Source: Rhodobacter sp.
Lineage (GTDB): Bacteria > Pseudomonadota > Alphaproteobacteria > Rhodobacterales > Rhodobacteraceae
DNA length: 64,000 nt
NCBI GenBank assembly: GCA_027489175.1
Contig: JAIYAE010000020.1
Span: forward strand, 1 to 64,000
Direction of reading: 5' to 3'
Part shown: positions 32,451-42,467 of the stretch, piece by piece
Layout: each line of letters starts with the position of its first letter
How positions within the stretch are numbered: position 1 is the first letter of the stretch
Made by a program: the position numbers and the translations under genes
The notes under the pieces: generated by a model
Told to the model about the DNA's origin: nothing
Seen by the model: the letters and a program-made list of their open reading frames with translations, nothing else
Database searches by the model: none

Positions 32451-35372
32451 ATGGCTTCCTTTCAGGCACGGCAGCGCGATCCACTTCTCGACCAGGGCAC
32501 CCAAGCCATGCTCGAACGCCGCGGGCGTGAGCTTTTGGGTCTGGTCCTGATCCTTGTGGCGCTGGCCTTCGTTCTGATGCTTGCCACCTACTCGCCCGAG
32601 GATCCGGGCTGGATGGTCGCCACCGAAGAGCCCGCGCAGAACTTCTTCGGCCGCTTTGGTGCCGCTGTCGCCTCGACCCTCATCATCCTGATCGGCAAGG
32701 GCGCCTGGGCCATTCCGGTCATCGTCGCCGTCTGGGGCGCGCGCTTCATGGCGCACCGGGGCGGCGAACGGGCGCTGGGCCGCGTGGTCTTTGCCGTCAT
32801 CGCCGTGGCCTTCGCCGCCGTCCATTGCGCCACTCTGGTCCCGAGCGAGGCCTGGACCCACACCTTTGGCTTGGGCGGTCTCTTCGGTGACACCGTCCTC
32901 GGCTCCCTCCTCGGCATCGTGCCAGGGGGCGCGGGCTTCGGCCTGAAACTCCTGTCGCTGGTCACCTTCGCCGGCCTTCTGGTCATGATGCTGTATGTCA
33001 CCGGCTTTGATCTGGCCGAGCTTCGGGCGATCCGCCGCTTCCTCCTCCTCGGGTCGATCATGGGCTATTCCGCGCTGGCGCAGGGCCTTGGCACCGGCGC
33101 GCGGGGGGCTGTCCTTGGCGCCCGCACCCTGCAGGACCGCGCGCGGGCCCGGGCCGCCGCTGCCCCACCCGTCGCCCGTGACGGTGCCCCCCTGCGCCGC
33201 ACGCTGCCCCCCGTCACTGGCGGGGCCATGACGCCCGAACCCCTGCGCGCCGCCCCGTCGCGCGCGATGCCGCCCTCCTTGCGGAGCGAGGCCCGCGTGG
33301 CAGAGCCTCCGGTTGCCGCCCCGAAGCCCAGCTTCCTTGCCCGCCTGCGCCGCGCAGCTGATCCCCAGCCCGAACTGGTGGACCAACCCATCGCCGATGC
33401 AGCCTGGGATGCCAGCCTGCCCAGCGAAGACCGCATCAAGGCCCGCATTTCCGACGTGATCCGCAACCGCGTGCAGCGCGCACCTGATCCAACGCCCACT
33501 GCCCCCACCGCCCGCGTGGAACCCCCGGTCATGCGCCCGCGCGGCCCCGTGGTCCTGATGGCCGACACCCGGCCCTTGCCCGTGCCCCCTCGCCCCGCGC
33601 CGCAACCCCTGTGGCAGCCCGAGGTGGAGGATGAGGACGCAACCCTCGACGCGCCGCTTCCCGTCAACATGTTCGCCGAAGACACCCCTTGGGACGACGA
33701 AGACGCCCTGATCGAGGATGAGGCCCCCGCCGACATCCCCAGCCCCCGCCTGTTTGCCGTCACCGCCGACCGCCGGGCCGTGGTGCAGCACGCCGCACGC
33801 AAGGCCCCGCCCTCACGCCAGGCGCTGGCCGAAACTCAGCCCGGCCTCCGGTTTGACGATGCAGCCCCGGCTTATGAACTCCCGCCGCTCGGCCTTCTGT
33901 CCTCTCCCGTGGCCATCCAGCGCACGCAGTTGTCGGATGAGGCACTGGAAGAAAACGCGCGGATGCTGGAAAGCGTTCTCGATGACTACGGCGTGAAGGG
34001 TGAAATCACCGCCGTCCGCCCCGGACCGGTCGTCACCATGTACGAACTGGAACCCGCCCCCGGCCTGAAAGCCAGCCGCGTGATTGGCCTGGCCGACGAT
34101 ATCGCCCGCTCCATGTCCGCCCTCTCTGCCCGCGTCTCAACCGTTCCGGGCCGCACTGTCATCGGCATCGAACTTCCCAACGCCGTGCGCGAAAAGGTTG
34201 TCCTGCGTGAGATCATCAGCGCGCGTGACTTTGGCGACAGCCAGATGCGCCTGCCGCTCGCCCTCGGCAAGGACATCGGCGGTGATCCGATCGTCGCGAA
34301 CCTCGCCAAGATGCCCCACCTCCTCATCGCGGGCACCACCGGCTCGGGCAAATCCGTCGCGATCAACACCATGATCCTGTCCCTCCTCTACAAGCTCACG
34401 CCCGAGGAATGCCGCCTGATCATGATCGACCCGAAGATGCTAGAACTGTCCGTCTATGACGGCATCCCGCATCTTCTGTCCCCCGTCGTCACCGACCCGA
34501 AAAAGGCCGTCGTCGCCCTGAAATGGGTGGTCGGAGAGATGGAGGAACGCTACCGCAAAATGTCCAAGATGGGCGTCCGCAACATCGAAGGCTACAACGG
34601 CCGCGTCCGCGAGGCGCTGTCGAAGAACGAGATGTTCAAGCGCACGATCCAGACCGGCTTTGACGAGGAAACCGGCGACCCGATCTTCGAGACGGAAGAA
34701 TTCGCCCCCGTGACCCTGCCGTACATCGTGGTGATCGTGGACGAGATGGCCGACCTGATGATGGTCGCCGGCAAAGAGATTGAAGCCTGCATCCAGCGCC
34801 TTGCCCAGATGGCCCGCGCCTCTGGCATCCACCTGATCATGGCCACCCAGCGCCCGTCGGTTGACGTCATCACCGGCACGATCAAGGCGAACTTCCCGAC
34901 GCGGATCAGCTTCCAGGTCACCTCCAAGATCGACAGCCGCACCATCCTGGGTGAGCAGGGGGCCGAACAGCTGCTGGGCATGGGCGACATGCTTTACATG
35001 GGCAACGGGGCGAAGATCACCCGTATCCATGGGCCATTTGTGTCGGATGAGGAGGTTGAAGAAATCGTCAACCATCTCAAGAGCTTTGGCCCCCCCGTCT
35101 ATATGTCCGGCGTCGTCGAAAGCCCCGAGGATGAGCGTGACAATGAGATTGATGCCGTCCTTGGCCTCAACTCGGAAGGCGATGACACGCTGTACGACCA
35201 GGCCGTCGCCATCGTGGCGAAGGATCGCAAATGCTCCACCTCCTACATCCAGCGCAAACTGGGCATCGGCTATAACAAGGCCGCCCGGCTGGTTGAGCAG
35301 ATGGAGGATGAGGGCGTCGTCACCCGCGCCAACCACGTCGGCAAGCGCGAAATTCTGGTTGAGGAGCGGTAA
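32451..35372 (+). CDS. ftsK: DNA translocase FtsK
   Basis: 973 residues. N-terminal part (about 25-200) has four to five membrane helices for septum targeting; a Pro/Ala-rich linker (about 210-480) follows; then the motor with Walker [15 protein letters not shown], Walker [16 protein letters not shown] and [26 protein letters not shown]. The C-terminal gamma winged helix ([29 protein letters not shown]) reads KOPS sites. It pumps chromosome ends through the closing septum and activates XerCD at dif. Length and linker are typical of alphaproteobacterial FtsK. Confidence 0.97.
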   Translation: MASFQARQRDPLLDQGTQAMLERRGRELLGLVLILVALAFVLMLATYSPEDPGWMVATEEPAQNFFGRFGAAVASTLIILIGKGAWAIPVIVAVWGARFMAHRGGERALGRVVFAVIAVAFAAVHCATLVPSEAWTHTFGLGGLFGDTVLGSLLGIVPGGAGFGLKLLSLVTFAGLLVMMLYVTGFDLAELRAIRRFLLLGSIMGYSALAQGLGTGARGAVLGARTLQDRARARAAAAPPVARDGAPLRRTLPPVTGGAMTPEPLRAAPSRAMPPSLRSEARVAEPPVAAPKPSFLARLRRAADPQPELVDQPIADAAWDASLPSEDRIKARISDVIRNRVQRAPDPTPTAPTARVEPPVMRPRGPVVLMADTRPLPVPPRPAPQPLWQPEVEDEDATLDAPLPVNMFAEDTPWDDEDALIEDEAPADIPSPRLFAVTADRRAVVQHAARKAPPSRQALAETQPGLRFDDAAPAYELPPLGLLSSPVAIQRTQLSDEALEENARMLESVLDDYGVKGEITAVRPGPVVTMYELEPAPGLKASRVIGLADDIARSMSALSARVSTVPGRTVIGIELPNAVREKVVLREIISARDFGDSQMRLPLALGKDIGGDPIVANLAKMPHLLIAGTTGSGKSVAINTMILSLLYKLTPEECRLIMIDPKMLELSVYDGIPHLLSPVVTDPKKAVVALKWVVGEMEERYRKMSKMGVRNIEGYNGRVREALSKNEMFKRTIQTGFDEETGDPIFETEEFAPVTLPYIVVIVDEMADLMMVAGKEIEACIQRLAQMARASGIHLIMATQRPSVDVITGTIKANFPTRISFQVTSKIDSRTILGEQGAEQLLGMGDMLYMGNGAKITRIHGPFVSDEEVEEIVNHLKSFGPPVYMSGVVESPEDERDNEIDAVLGLNSEGDDTLYDQAVAIVAKDRKCSTSYIQRKLGIGYNKAARLVEQMEDEGVVTRANHVGKREILVEER

Positions 35373-35441
35373 GACCGCCCCCGCCGACACTGCGGCCCAG
35401 CCTGCAGCCGCGAATCGGTTACCCAGCGTTAACTGCTTTCC

Positions 35442-35468
35442 GGGGCTAAACTTTTTCCGTTTAGCCCC
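35442..35468 (+). terminator. Hairpin after ftsK
   Basis: GGGGCTAAAC (35442-35451) pairs with GTTTAGCCCC (35459-35468), 10 bp, with a TTTTTCC loop. It is 69 nt after the ftsK stop. The T-run is in the loop rather than after the stem, so termination is probable but not certain. The rest of the 297-bp gap before the kinase gene shows no ORF or clear element. Confidence 0.6.
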
Positions 35469-35669
35469 CATTCCGGGCGGTCAGTCCCCTGGGCGCTGAC
35501 GGAATCGCCCGGATTCTGGCCAGAAGAGGGCGCAAAAGCGGGCTCGTGCCCCAAACATGCTCGAAAAAAGTTGCAATCACGGGTTGTGGGCTCATATTAA
35601 CACTTGACCTGGGATGCGTGTGGGGACGCGGACCGGGCAGAAATTCCGCTGCTGGGGGTGCTGATTATC

Positions 35670-36767
35670 ATGGCCTTCGACAAGTCGTCTCTACCAGACC
35701 AGGACGCTGATCTTGACGATGTCCTGCAGCCCGGGACCTGCCTTTCCAACAACCAATATCGGATTGAATCCTACCTGCGTGCCGGTGGCTTCGGGATCAC
35801 TTACCTTGCGCGCAACAGCTTCAACCGCGATGTGGTCGTGAAGGAATGCTTCGTTCCCAGCTTCTGCACCCGCAGCCATACCACCGTCCGCCCGCGCTCC
35901 GAAGCCAGCAAGGCCCAGATGCAAAAGGCGGTCCGCGCCTTTCTGAACGAAGCCCAGACCCTGTCGCAGCTGCAGCACCCCAATATCGTGCGCATCCGGC
36001 ATTCGTTTCAGGAAAACGATACCGCCTACATGGCGCTGGAATACATTCGCGGCCATGATCTTCTCGACATGATCGAGGATAAGGTCACCCTTACCCCGCA
36101 CCAGATTGTCCTTTTGACGCAAAAGCTTGTGTCGGCCGTGGCGCATGTCCATGACCGCAATCTCCTGCATTGCGACATCTCGCCCGACAACATCTGCATC
36201 CGCGCCGATGGCGAACCGGTGCTGATTGACTTCGGCTCGGCCCGCAAGATGATGGATGGGATCGGCGAACGGAACAGTGGCTTCAGCATGGTGAAGGACG
36301 GCTATTCCCCGCCCGAGCTTTACGAAGCGAATGCCACGGTCACCCCCAGAAGCGATATCTATGCTTTGGGTGCCTCGCTTTTTCACGCAATCACCGGCCA
36401 TGCGCCGGTGGACTGCCAGTCGCGTCTGGCCGCCGTGTCCGAAGGGCGGCCTGATCCGGTGCCTTCGCTGGCAGCCACCTTCACCGGCTATCCACGCGGG
36501 TTTCTTGCCGCCATCGACAAGGCGCTTTCCGTGCGCCCGGCCGACCGTCACGCCTCGGCGCAAGACTGGCAGCGCGCCTTTGCCGAGCCACCGGTTGAAA
36601 CCGCGCCGCGGAACGTCGCCCTTCTGCGTCGGGTGGTGGTAAAGCCTCAGGCAGCCGTCACCCCTGCGCCCAAGCCGGCGCCGGCGCCAGCCCTCCTTCG
36701 GGCTGACGGGACGCCGCGGGTCCAGTTCCGCTATCCGCCCGCACAGGCCCGCGTCCAGACGGCTTGA
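35670..36767 (+). CDS. Hanks-type serine/threonine protein kinase (variant catalytic loop)
   Basis: 365 residues from ATG 35670. ATP loop RAGGFGITYLA (37-47), Lys58 in VVVKECF, catalytic loop HCDISPDN (167-174) with Asp169, DFG at 187-189 in LIDFGSAR and SPPELY in place of APE. The usual Lys after the HRD Asp (HRDLKPEN) is Ser here. A C-terminal Pro/Ala tail (about 320-365) lacks a membrane helix, so it is a soluble kinase. No phosphatase or FHA gene adjoins; the converging neighbour encodes an outer-membrane barrel. Substrate unknown. Confidence 0.88.
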   Translation: MAFDKSSLPDQDADLDDVLQPGTCLSNNQYRIESYLRAGGFGITYLARNSFNRDVVVKECFVPSFCTRSHTTVRPRSEASKAQMQKAVRAFLNEAQTLSQLQHPNIVRIRHSFQENDTAYMALEYIRGHDLLDMIEDKVTLTPHQIVLLTQKLVSAVAHVHDRNLLHCDISPDNICIRADGEPVLIDFGSARKMMDGIGERNSGFSMVKDGYSPPELYEANATVTPRSDIYALGASLFHAITGHAPVDCQSRLAAVSEGRPDPVPSLAATFTGYPRGFLAAIDKALSVRPADRHASAQDWQRAFAEPPVETAPRNVALLRRVVVKPQAAVTPAPKPAPAPALLRADGTPRVQFRYPPAQARVQTA

Positions 36768-36804
36768 CCGGCTGGCATGGCCAGGCCTGCGCCTGACCGG
36801 CCTG

Positions 36805-37782
36805 TCAGTAGCGAAACGCGTAGCCAACGCTCAGATAGGCCGCGCCGATCGTGTCGCTGTCGATCTTCGGCGTGTTCCGACGACCCTCTGCGTCAAGGAA
36901 CGTGTCAACCCCGTTGCCGACGCCGTACAGCCCATCATAGCCAAGCTCAAAGGTCAGAAGCCCGCCGCTGGCAAGGCTCCGTTCCAGCCGGGCCGAGATT
37001 TTGGCCGATACGGCCGTGCCACTGTCCGACGCGGCCACGTCTCGACTGTTGGGCGCAACTCCGACCGCGTTGATCCGGTGCGAATAGGAATAGTCGAACT
37101 TGTTGCGCATCACGCCCAGACTGGCCGAAAGGCGCAGGCCCAGCCCGTCTTGCATCGGCATGTAGCGGCTGACCCCGCCGTAAAGGCCGATCATCCGGTT
37201 GTTCGACCGGGTGGCCGTGGTCGAAAACAGCTCGCCGTCAAACAGCGCAAACGGCCCGACCGCGCGCAAAAGCGATGTCAGGTCCTGACGTGCGGTGCCG
37301 CCCTGCAGACCGGCGCTGAAGCGCCAACCGTCCTGCCCCTGCCATTCCCGCCCGATCGACAGCATCCTGGTCTGGGTCTTGACCGTGGCATCGGCATACC
37401 AGTCCGCAGGCAGGTTCAGACCGTCGTCAAAGCTGCCCGGATAGGCCTCGCTCAGGTCGCCGATCTGGACCACCGCGTCGCCGCTGGCCTGGGCCCCGGT
37501 CAGGTTGATCACAAGCCGCGCGTTTTCGCCCCAGGGGTTGCTGTAGGCAAGACCAACCCGCCCGCCGGTGCCGAAATCCAGCACGCTGGTCGATTGCACC
37601 TGCGCCCCGCCGCCATTCAGCGTGGTCAGCGTGTCCTGCAAGCTGTTAAGGGGGGCCACCAGACCAAAGCTCAGTTCCAGCACCCGTCCTTCCGCCAGGG
37701 GGTCACCGGCCGTTTCGGCCAGGGCGGCGCCGGAAAACAGGGCAAGTCCGGCGCAAAGCGCCACGATCTGGCTTTGGGTCAT
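36805..37782 (-). CDS. Outer-membrane beta-barrel protein, uncharacterised
   Basis: 325 residues. Signal peptide 1-22 (MTQSQIVALCAGLALFSGAALA). The mature protein is made of alternating polar/hydrophobic strands with aromatic ends (GRVGLAYSNPW, LVINLTGA, MIGLYGGVSRYM, LRLSASLGVMRNKFDYSYSHRI) and ends in SVGYAFRY with a C-terminal aromatic, the pattern of an outer-membrane barrel. I cannot name a family. It lacks an autotransporter passenger. Its converging neighbour is a Ser/Thr kinase 37 bp away. Confidence 0.72.
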   Translation of the reverse strand: MTQSQIVALCAGLALFSGAALAETAGDPLAEGRVLELSFGLVAPLNSLQDTLTTLNGGGAQVQSTSVLDFGTGGRVGLAYSNPWGENARLVINLTGAQASGDAVVQIGDLSEAYPGSFDDGLNLPADWYADATVKTQTRMLSIGREWQGQDGWRFSAGLQGGTARQDLTSLLRAVGPFALFDGELFSTTATRSNNRMIGLYGGVSRYMPMQDGLGLRLSASLGVMRNKFDYSYSHRINAVGVAPNSRDVAASDSGTAVSAKISARLERSLASGGLLTFELGYDGLYGVGNGVDTFLDAEGRRNTPKIDSDTIGAAYLSVGYAFRY

Positions 37783-38130
37783 GCGATTGGTCCTTCACTT
37801 CGGGGCACGGGGATTGCCCTTTGTAGATTTGACCGAAAGGTCAAACAGGTCCGCTTTACCCGATGGTCAGCAATTCCTTACGCGACGTAGCCCTCGCGGT
37901 ATCTGGCATAACGCGACCTGTTCTGCCCGGATTGGCGAGCAGATCGGATGGCGCGCTGTGTCGGGCCGTGCCTGCGCATGGCTGCCGGACAAAAGGTGGA
38001 GAAGTCAGCCAGAGTGGCGCAGCAGGTCAGCCTGTCGCCCGCCGCCGCGCAAGATCCTTAACGATTGATGACCGCCCACGATCAAACCGTTGGTTGGAAT
38101 AGATTATTCCGGTTTGTCCACCGTGGACAC
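37783..38130. other. 348-bp intergenic region between the beta-barrel gene and dadA
   Basis: No convincing ORF. The only clear structure is the inverted repeat TTTGACC-gaaa-GGTCAAA (37828-37845), 46 bp upstream of the beta-barrel start codon and suited to a dimeric regulator of that gene. The remainder shows no tRNA, small-RNA terminator or repeat that I can support. Confidence 0.5.
37828..37845. promoter_or_regulatory. Inverted repeat upstream of the beta-barrel gene
   Basis: TTTGACC and GGTCAAA arms of 7 bp around a 4-nt spacer. The half-site resembles CRP/FNR-type TTGA boxes, but the spacing is two bases longer than the FNR consensus, so no regulator is assigned. Confidence 0.35.
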
Positions 38131-39435
38131 TCAGGCAGGAAGCGCCGCGCCACTGCCCTGGCGCTGGCCCTTGCTGCCGTCCCGCAGATAGCGGGCATAG
38201 CCAAGGTCCGCCGCCGCAATCTCGGTCCGTTTGCCGCTGACGATATCCGCCAGCACCCGGCCCGAGCCTGCCGCCATCGTCCAGCCCAAGGTGCCGTGAC
38301 CGGTGTTCAGGAACAGGTTCTGGATCGGTGAGCGCCCCACTATCGGCGTCCCATCCGGCGTCATCGGCCGCAAGCCACACCAGAACTGCGCGCGGCTCTG
38401 GTCACCGGCCCCACCGAACAGATCCTCAACCGAATGGGTCAGCGTCGCCTGCCGCTTGGGGGACAGGCTCATGTCGAACCCGGCAATCTCGGCCATCCCG
38501 CCCACGCGGATGCGGTCACCCAGGCGCGTGATGGCAATCTTGTGGGTCTCGTCCATCACGGTCGACACTGGCGCGCGGGCCTCATCAACCACGGGAACCG
38601 TGATCGAATAGCCCTTCACCGGATAGACCGGCAGCTTGATGCCCAAAGGTGCCGCCAGCATTGGCGAGTAGGACCCCAGCGCCAGCACGAAGCTGTCCGC
38701 CACGACCCGCCCTTCCGAGGTGTGGACGGCCACGATCCGCCCCGCCTCAGCCTCAAGCCGGTCAATGCTCACGCCATGCCGGAAGGTCACGCCCGCCGCG
38801 CGCGCCATGTCGGCCAGGCTTTGGGTGAACTTGAAGCAATCGCCCGTCTCATCCCCCGGCAGCCGCAGCCCGCCGGCGATCTTGCCCCGCGCCGCCGCCA
38901 GCCCCGGTTCCGCCGCCACGCACTGGTCAGCGTCCAGCACCTCGAACGGCACGCCATCGGCTTTCAGCACCGCAATGTCCTTGGCCGCCGCCGCAACCTG
39001 CTTTTCCGTGCGGAACAGCTGCAGAGTGCCCTGGGTGCGTTCGTCGTAAGAGATCCCCGTCTCGGCCCGCAACTCGATCAGGCAATCGCGGGAGTATTCT
39101 GCCAGCCGCACCATGCGGGACTTGTTCACCGCATAAGCATCCGCCGTGCAGTTCATCAGCATCCGCGCCATCCAGGACAGCCGCGCCATATCCACCCGCG
39201 GCTGGATGATCAGCGGCGCATGCTCCATGAACATCCACTTCAGCGCCTTCAGCGGAATGCCCGGCGCCGCCCAGGGTGAGGAATAGCCGGGGCTAATCTC
39301 ACCCGCATTGGCAAAGCTGGTCTCAAGCGCGGCTGCCGGCTGACGGTCGATCACCGTCACCTCATGCCCCGCTTTGGCCAGATACCAGGCAGAGGTTACC
39401 CCGATCACGCCCGCGCCCAGAACCACGACCTTCAT
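38131..39435 (-). CDS. dadA: D-amino acid dehydrogenase small subunit family protein
   Basis: 434 residues from ATG 39435. [20 protein letters not shown] is the FAD-binding Rossmann start followed by [45 protein letters not shown] and [37 protein letters not shown] are all typical of DadA. It deaminates D-amino acids (classically D-alanine) to the keto acid, passing electrons to the membrane quinone pool. An Lrp-like site lies upstream. Confidence 0.93.
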   Translation of the reverse strand: MKVVVLGAGVIGVTSAWYLAKAGHEVTVIDRQPAAALETSFANAGEISPGYSSPWAAPGIPLKALKWMFMEHAPLIIQPRVDMARLSWMARMLMNCTADAYAVNKSRMVRLAEYSRDCLIELRAETGISYDERTQGTLQLFRTEKQVAAAAKDIAVLKADGVPFEVLDADQCVAAEPGLAAARGKIAGGLRLPGDETGDCFKFTQSLADMARAAGVTFRHGVSIDRLEAEAGRIVAVHTSEGRVVADSFVLALGSYSPMLAAPLGIKLPVYPVKGYSITVPVVDEARAPVSTVMDETHKIAITRLGDRIRVGGMAEIAGFDMSLSPKRQATLTHSVEDLFGGAGDQSRAQFWCGLRPMTPDGTPIVGRSPIQNLFLNTGHGTLGWTMAAGSGRVLADIVSGKRTEIAAADLGYARYLRDGSKGQRQGSGAALPA

Positions 39436-39489
39436 CTTCGCCACCCCGATCAAACCTTGTGTTGGTGCGAAGATACCGGCGTTCCTGTG

Positions 39490-39507
39490 GGAATTCTTGG
39501 TAATTCC
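39490..39507. promoter_or_regulatory. Candidate Lrp/AsnC-type site upstream of dadA
   Basis: GGAATT-N6-AATTCC, an AT-centred dyad 55 bp upstream of dadA in a GC-rich genome. Lrp-family regulators of amino-acid catabolism commonly use such sites. The divergent lolA start is 188 bp away. Confidence 0.4.
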
Positions 39508-39694
39508 GGGCGTCTCTGAAGCACTGTCAGCAAGAAAAACGCGCCCAAATGCCACTTTGGCGAAGATTACACTGTGCCCCTTCACATGCACCGCAGTTTT
39601 CTGCACTTCACGCCGCCTCACGCAACCGGCACGTCCTTGCGACCCCGGGCGCCATGGGGGTGCAATCGCCCCGCGTCGCCGCTATATGGGGGCA

Positions 39695-40294
39695 ATGAAC
39701 CGTCGTTTCGCCCTTCTGGCCCCGCTTGCCCTGCTTCTGCCGCTTCCCGCCGCGGCCGAGAAGATCCCCCTTGCCGCCTTGTCAGACTATCTGAACGGTC
39801 TGACCACGGTTGAGACCAGCTTCACGCAGATCAACTCGGACGGCACGCTGTCGACGGGGACGCTTTACATTCACCGCCCCGGTCGGGTGCGGTTCGAATA
39901 TGATCCGCCGGACCGCAGCCTTGTTATCGCGGGTGGCCAGCAGGTGGCAATCTTCGACGCCAAATCGAACCAGCCGCCCGAGCAATACCCGCTGAAGCGC
40001 ACGCCGTTGAACCTGATCCTCGGGCAGAACATCGACCTTGGCCGCGCCCGGATGGTGGTGGGCCATGAAGATGACGGCACGTCCACCCGCGTCCGTGCGC
40101 AGGACCCGGATGCGCCGGAATATGGCACGATCGAGCTTGTCTTCACCGACAACCCGGTTGAGTTGCGTCAGTGGGTCATCACCGATGACCTTGGCGCGCA
40201 GACAACGGTTGTGCTGGGTGAGATGAAAAAGGGCGGCCGCTTCGGCTCACGCCTGTTCGACATCACGGCTGAAACTGCCGCCCGCGGGAACTGA
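39695..40294 (+). CDS. lolA: LolA family outer-membrane lipoprotein carrier protein
   Basis: 199 residues. GGGGG just before ATG 39695 decides the start; an upstream in-frame ATG (39686) would overlap that site. Signal peptide MNRRFALLAPLALLLPLPAAA. The mature domain (LNGLTTVETSFTQINSDGTLSTGTLYIHRPGRVRFEYDPPDRSLVIAGG) is the half-barrel LolA fold; the QINSDGTLSTGTLYI and RPGRVRFEY blocks are family signatures. It ferries lipoproteins across the periplasm from LolCDE. Confidence 0.92.
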   Translation: MNRRFALLAPLALLLPLPAAAEKIPLAALSDYLNGLTTVETSFTQINSDGTLSTGTLYIHRPGRVRFEYDPPDRSLVIAGGQQVAIFDAKSNQPPEQYPLKRTPLNLILGQNIDLGRARMVVGHEDDGTSTRVRAQDPDAPEYGTIELVFTDNPVELRQWVITDDLGAQTTVVLGEMKKGGRFGSRLFDITAETAARGN

Positions 40295-40298
40295 CCGC

Positions 40299-40880
40299 TT
40301 AGCGGCAATATTCCAGTTGCTGGCGGTACATCTCTGACCGCGCGCCCACCTTGGCTGCCACTTCGACAAGCCACGGCTTGCCCAGGTAAGTCTGGTTGGC
40401 ATAGCCGGTACGCCCTTCGTGATAGGCCAGATACTGCGCCTCGGCATCGGTCTTGGCGATGCCCAGCGATTGGCTGGACTGGTCCATGTACCAGCCCATG
40501 AAATCGGTTGCATCGCGGATGTCATCCCGCTTGGCCCGGCGGCCGCCGGCGCTTTGCTGGTACTCTTCCCAGGTCCCGTTCAGCGCCTGGCTATAGCCGT
40601 AGGCCGTGCTTTGCCGGCCCATCGGAATCACGCCCAAGGCAAAGGTATGCGGCGTGCGCGCGTTGCCGACGAATTTCGATTCCTGGTGGATTGTGGCCAT
40701 CTGCACATGCACCGGGATGCCCCAGCGCCGCTCAGTCGCCTGCATGGCGCGCAAATACTGCGGCCGTTCGCGGACGATTGCGCAGGCATCGTCCAATTGT
40801 CGTGGCGCGGAATAGCTGCCGCCGCCCCCGCAAGACGCAAGGAACATCAACAACATCGCCGCACGGAGAAACCTGCTCAT
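40299..40880 (-). CDS. Lipoprotein with SLT/lysozyme-like domain
   Basis: 193 residues from ATG 40880. Lipobox LASC near residue 17 after a short hydrophobic signal, then a lytic-transglycosylase-like domain (RRWGIPVHVQMATIHQESKF, with the catalytic-type Glu in HQES; AYGYSQALNGTW; ADFMGWYMDQ-like segment). Expected to cleave or bind peptidoglycan in the periplasm, anchored to a membrane. Converges with lolA, 4 bp apart. Confidence 0.85.
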   Translation of the reverse strand: MSRFLRAAMLLMFLASCGGGGSYSAPRQLDDACAIVRERPQYLRAMQATERRWGIPVHVQMATIHQESKFVGNARTPHTFALGVIPMGRQSTAYGYSQALNGTWEEYQQSAGGRRAKRDDIRDATDFMGWYMDQSSQSLGIAKTDAEAQYLAYHEGRTGYANQTYLGKPWLVEVAAKVGARSEMYRQQLEYCR

Positions 40881-41111
40881 TTGCCCCTCGTGCCTTTTTT
40901 TCTTAGGCAGACAGTAGCGCAAAGCCGGTGCCGATGAAATGGGGAAGACCCGACCCTGCGTTCAGAAATCCGCGAGGCTTCGTCGCAGGTGGCGGCAGGA
41001 CGGCCCTTTACTGTAGGCCTCAGGTTCACAGACTGTTTCCCTTGTCCCCGGCGCGGATTGGTGGACAAGGATTCCGCCTTGACGGTATAAAAGCTTATGG
41101 GGATGGTTCGA

Positions 41112-41438
41112 ATGCAGACAACCCGCGCCAAATACAGCCTTGGACAGGTGCTGCGACATCGCAAGCACCCGTTTCGTGGTGTCGTGTTTGATGTGGATGC
41201 CATCTTCTCCAACACCGAAGAATGGTACGACAATATTCCCGTCGACAGCCGTCCTTCCAAGGATCAGCCGTTCTACCACCTCCTCGCGGAAAACGACCAA
41301 AGCTACTACGTGGCTTATGTGTCCGAGCAGAACCTGGTCCCCGATGAAACCGGAGAGCCGGTGGATCACCCTGACCTCTCTGATCTCTTTGGCGACTTTG
41401 AGGATGGGCGCTATCCGCTTGGGTTCCAGCTGAATTAA
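41112..41438 (+). CDS. hspQ: Heat shock protein HspQ (YccV-like)
   Basis: 108 residues from ATG 41112, with GGGGAUGG about 8 nt upstream; an ATG at 41097 has no ribosome site. KYSLGQVLRHRKHPFRGVVFDVDAIF, PFYHLLAENDQSYYVAYVSEQNLV and HPDLSDLFGDF are the conserved HspQ/YccV segments. Family members bind hemimethylated DNA in vitro and act as specificity enhancers for Lon protease in enterics. Confidence 0.93.
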   Translation: MQTTRAKYSLGQVLRHRKHPFRGVVFDVDAIFSNTEEWYDNIPVDSRPSKDQPFYHLLAENDQSYYVAYVSEQNLVPDETGEPVDHPDLSDLFGDFEDGRYPLGFQLN

Positions 41439-41518
41439 GCCTGAAAGCCGGGGTTTCGCTTACGGGTTGCTAACCCTTTGCTTTTAGCCTGCGGGGAAAC
41501 CATGAAGGGAACCCCGCA

Positions 41519-41860
41519 ATGCAACTGCAAACCCAGACCCGGCCCAAGCTGCTGTCTGTCCTGGTGATGGAAGACAGGATCGATGCCGCCAGCGCCATCC
41601 AGTTCAAGGAAAAGATGCGTGACCTCACCCTGTCGGGCGAACCGCGCGTCGTGCTGGATCTGGCGCGGGTGCAGTTTCTTGACTCCAGCGGTCTTGGTGC
41701 CATCGTGGCGGTGAAAAAGCTGCTCGGCCCCGATCGCGTGCTTGAGCTTTCAAGCCTGACCCCGACCGTGGAAAAGGTGTTTCGTCTGACGCGCATGGAT
41801 TCGATCTTCACCATCCATCCGACCCATGCCGCGGCGCTTTCGCATGTCGCCAGCGCCTGA
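41519..41860 (+). CDS. STAS-domain anti-sigma factor antagonist
   Basis: 113 residues, a single STAS domain. LDLARVQFLDSSGLGAIVAV holds the phosphorylatable Ser56/57 of the SpoIIAA/RsbV class. It should bind the RsbW-like kinase encoded next when unphosphorylated. The two genes overlap by 17 nt, a classic partner-switching pair. Confidence 0.9.
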   Translation: MQLQTQTRPKLLSVLVMEDRIDAASAIQFKEKMRDLTLSGEPRVVLDLARVQFLDSSGLGAIVAVKKLLGPDRVLELSSLTPTVEKVFRLTRMDSIFTIHPTHAAALSHVASA

Positions 41861-42317
41861 TTTCGCTGGCGCCGGAACAAGCCACTCCTTTGTTCTGGCC
41901 AGTGATCCCCTTGCCGTTCGGGCCGGCCTTGCCAAGATGGCGGCGGCGCAGCCCCTGTCGCAGCTGACCCCCGATCAACGCGGCACGGTTGAGGTTGTCT
42001 TGGCCGAAGTGTTGAACAACATTGCCGAACACGCCTATGCGGGCGGGCCGGGGCAGATTGCCGTTTCGCTCCGGCTTGATGGGGCGGGGCTTGCCTGCCA
42101 GGTCACCGACAGCGGCGTGGCCATGCCCGGCAACCAGCTGCCCGCCGGTGGTCTTCCCGGGCAGTCCGCCGATCCTGCGGCTAGCTATGCAGATCTTTCC
42201 CTGTCTGACCTGCCCGAAGGCGGGTTCGGCTGGCATCTCATCCGCCAGCTGACCGAAGGGCTGCACTATGTCCGCGTCGGCGGCCAGAACAAGCTCAGCT
42301 TCACCATCCCGCTTTAG
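41844..42317 (+). CDS. RsbW-like anti-sigma serine kinase (GHKL fold)
   Basis: 157 residues from ATG 41844; an in-frame ATG at 41826 is possible. N-box VVLAEVLNNIAEHAY, G1 box VTDSGVAMPG and G2 box GGFGWHLIRQLTEGL are complete, so ATP binding and kinase activity on the STAS partner are expected. The sigma factor and the PP2C phosphatase that normally complete the switch are not in the window. Confidence 0.88.
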   Translation: MSPAPDFAGAGTSHSFVLASDPLAVRAGLAKMAAAQPLSQLTPDQRGTVEVVLAEVLNNIAEHAYAGGPGQIAVSLRLDGAGLACQVTDSGVAMPGNQLPAGGLPGQSADPAASYADLSLSDLPEGGFGWHLIRQLTEGLHYVRVGGQNKLSFTIPL

Positions 42318-42467
42318 CCGGTCTGGCACCGTAGCCGCACCTGCCCCGATCTCGTACCCCCAGCCATCTCTCGCCCCTTCCTCCGGGCCGCGGCGTCCTT
42401 AGGCGCATTGCAGCCCTTGGCATTGCCGCGCCCGGGCAATAGCTTGGCCACAACATCGGGGGGCTTC

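Noticed and set aside
35401..35440. CtrA-like site (TTAC...TTAAC) upstream of the kinase gene
   Set aside because: Half-site spacing is one base short of the TTAA-N7-TTAA consensus and only one half matches.
37828..37845. FNR box upstream of the beta-barrel gene
   Set aside because: TTGAC-N6-GTCAA has two extra spacer bases compared with TTGAT-N4-ATCAA, so FNR/FnrL binding is unlikely as written.
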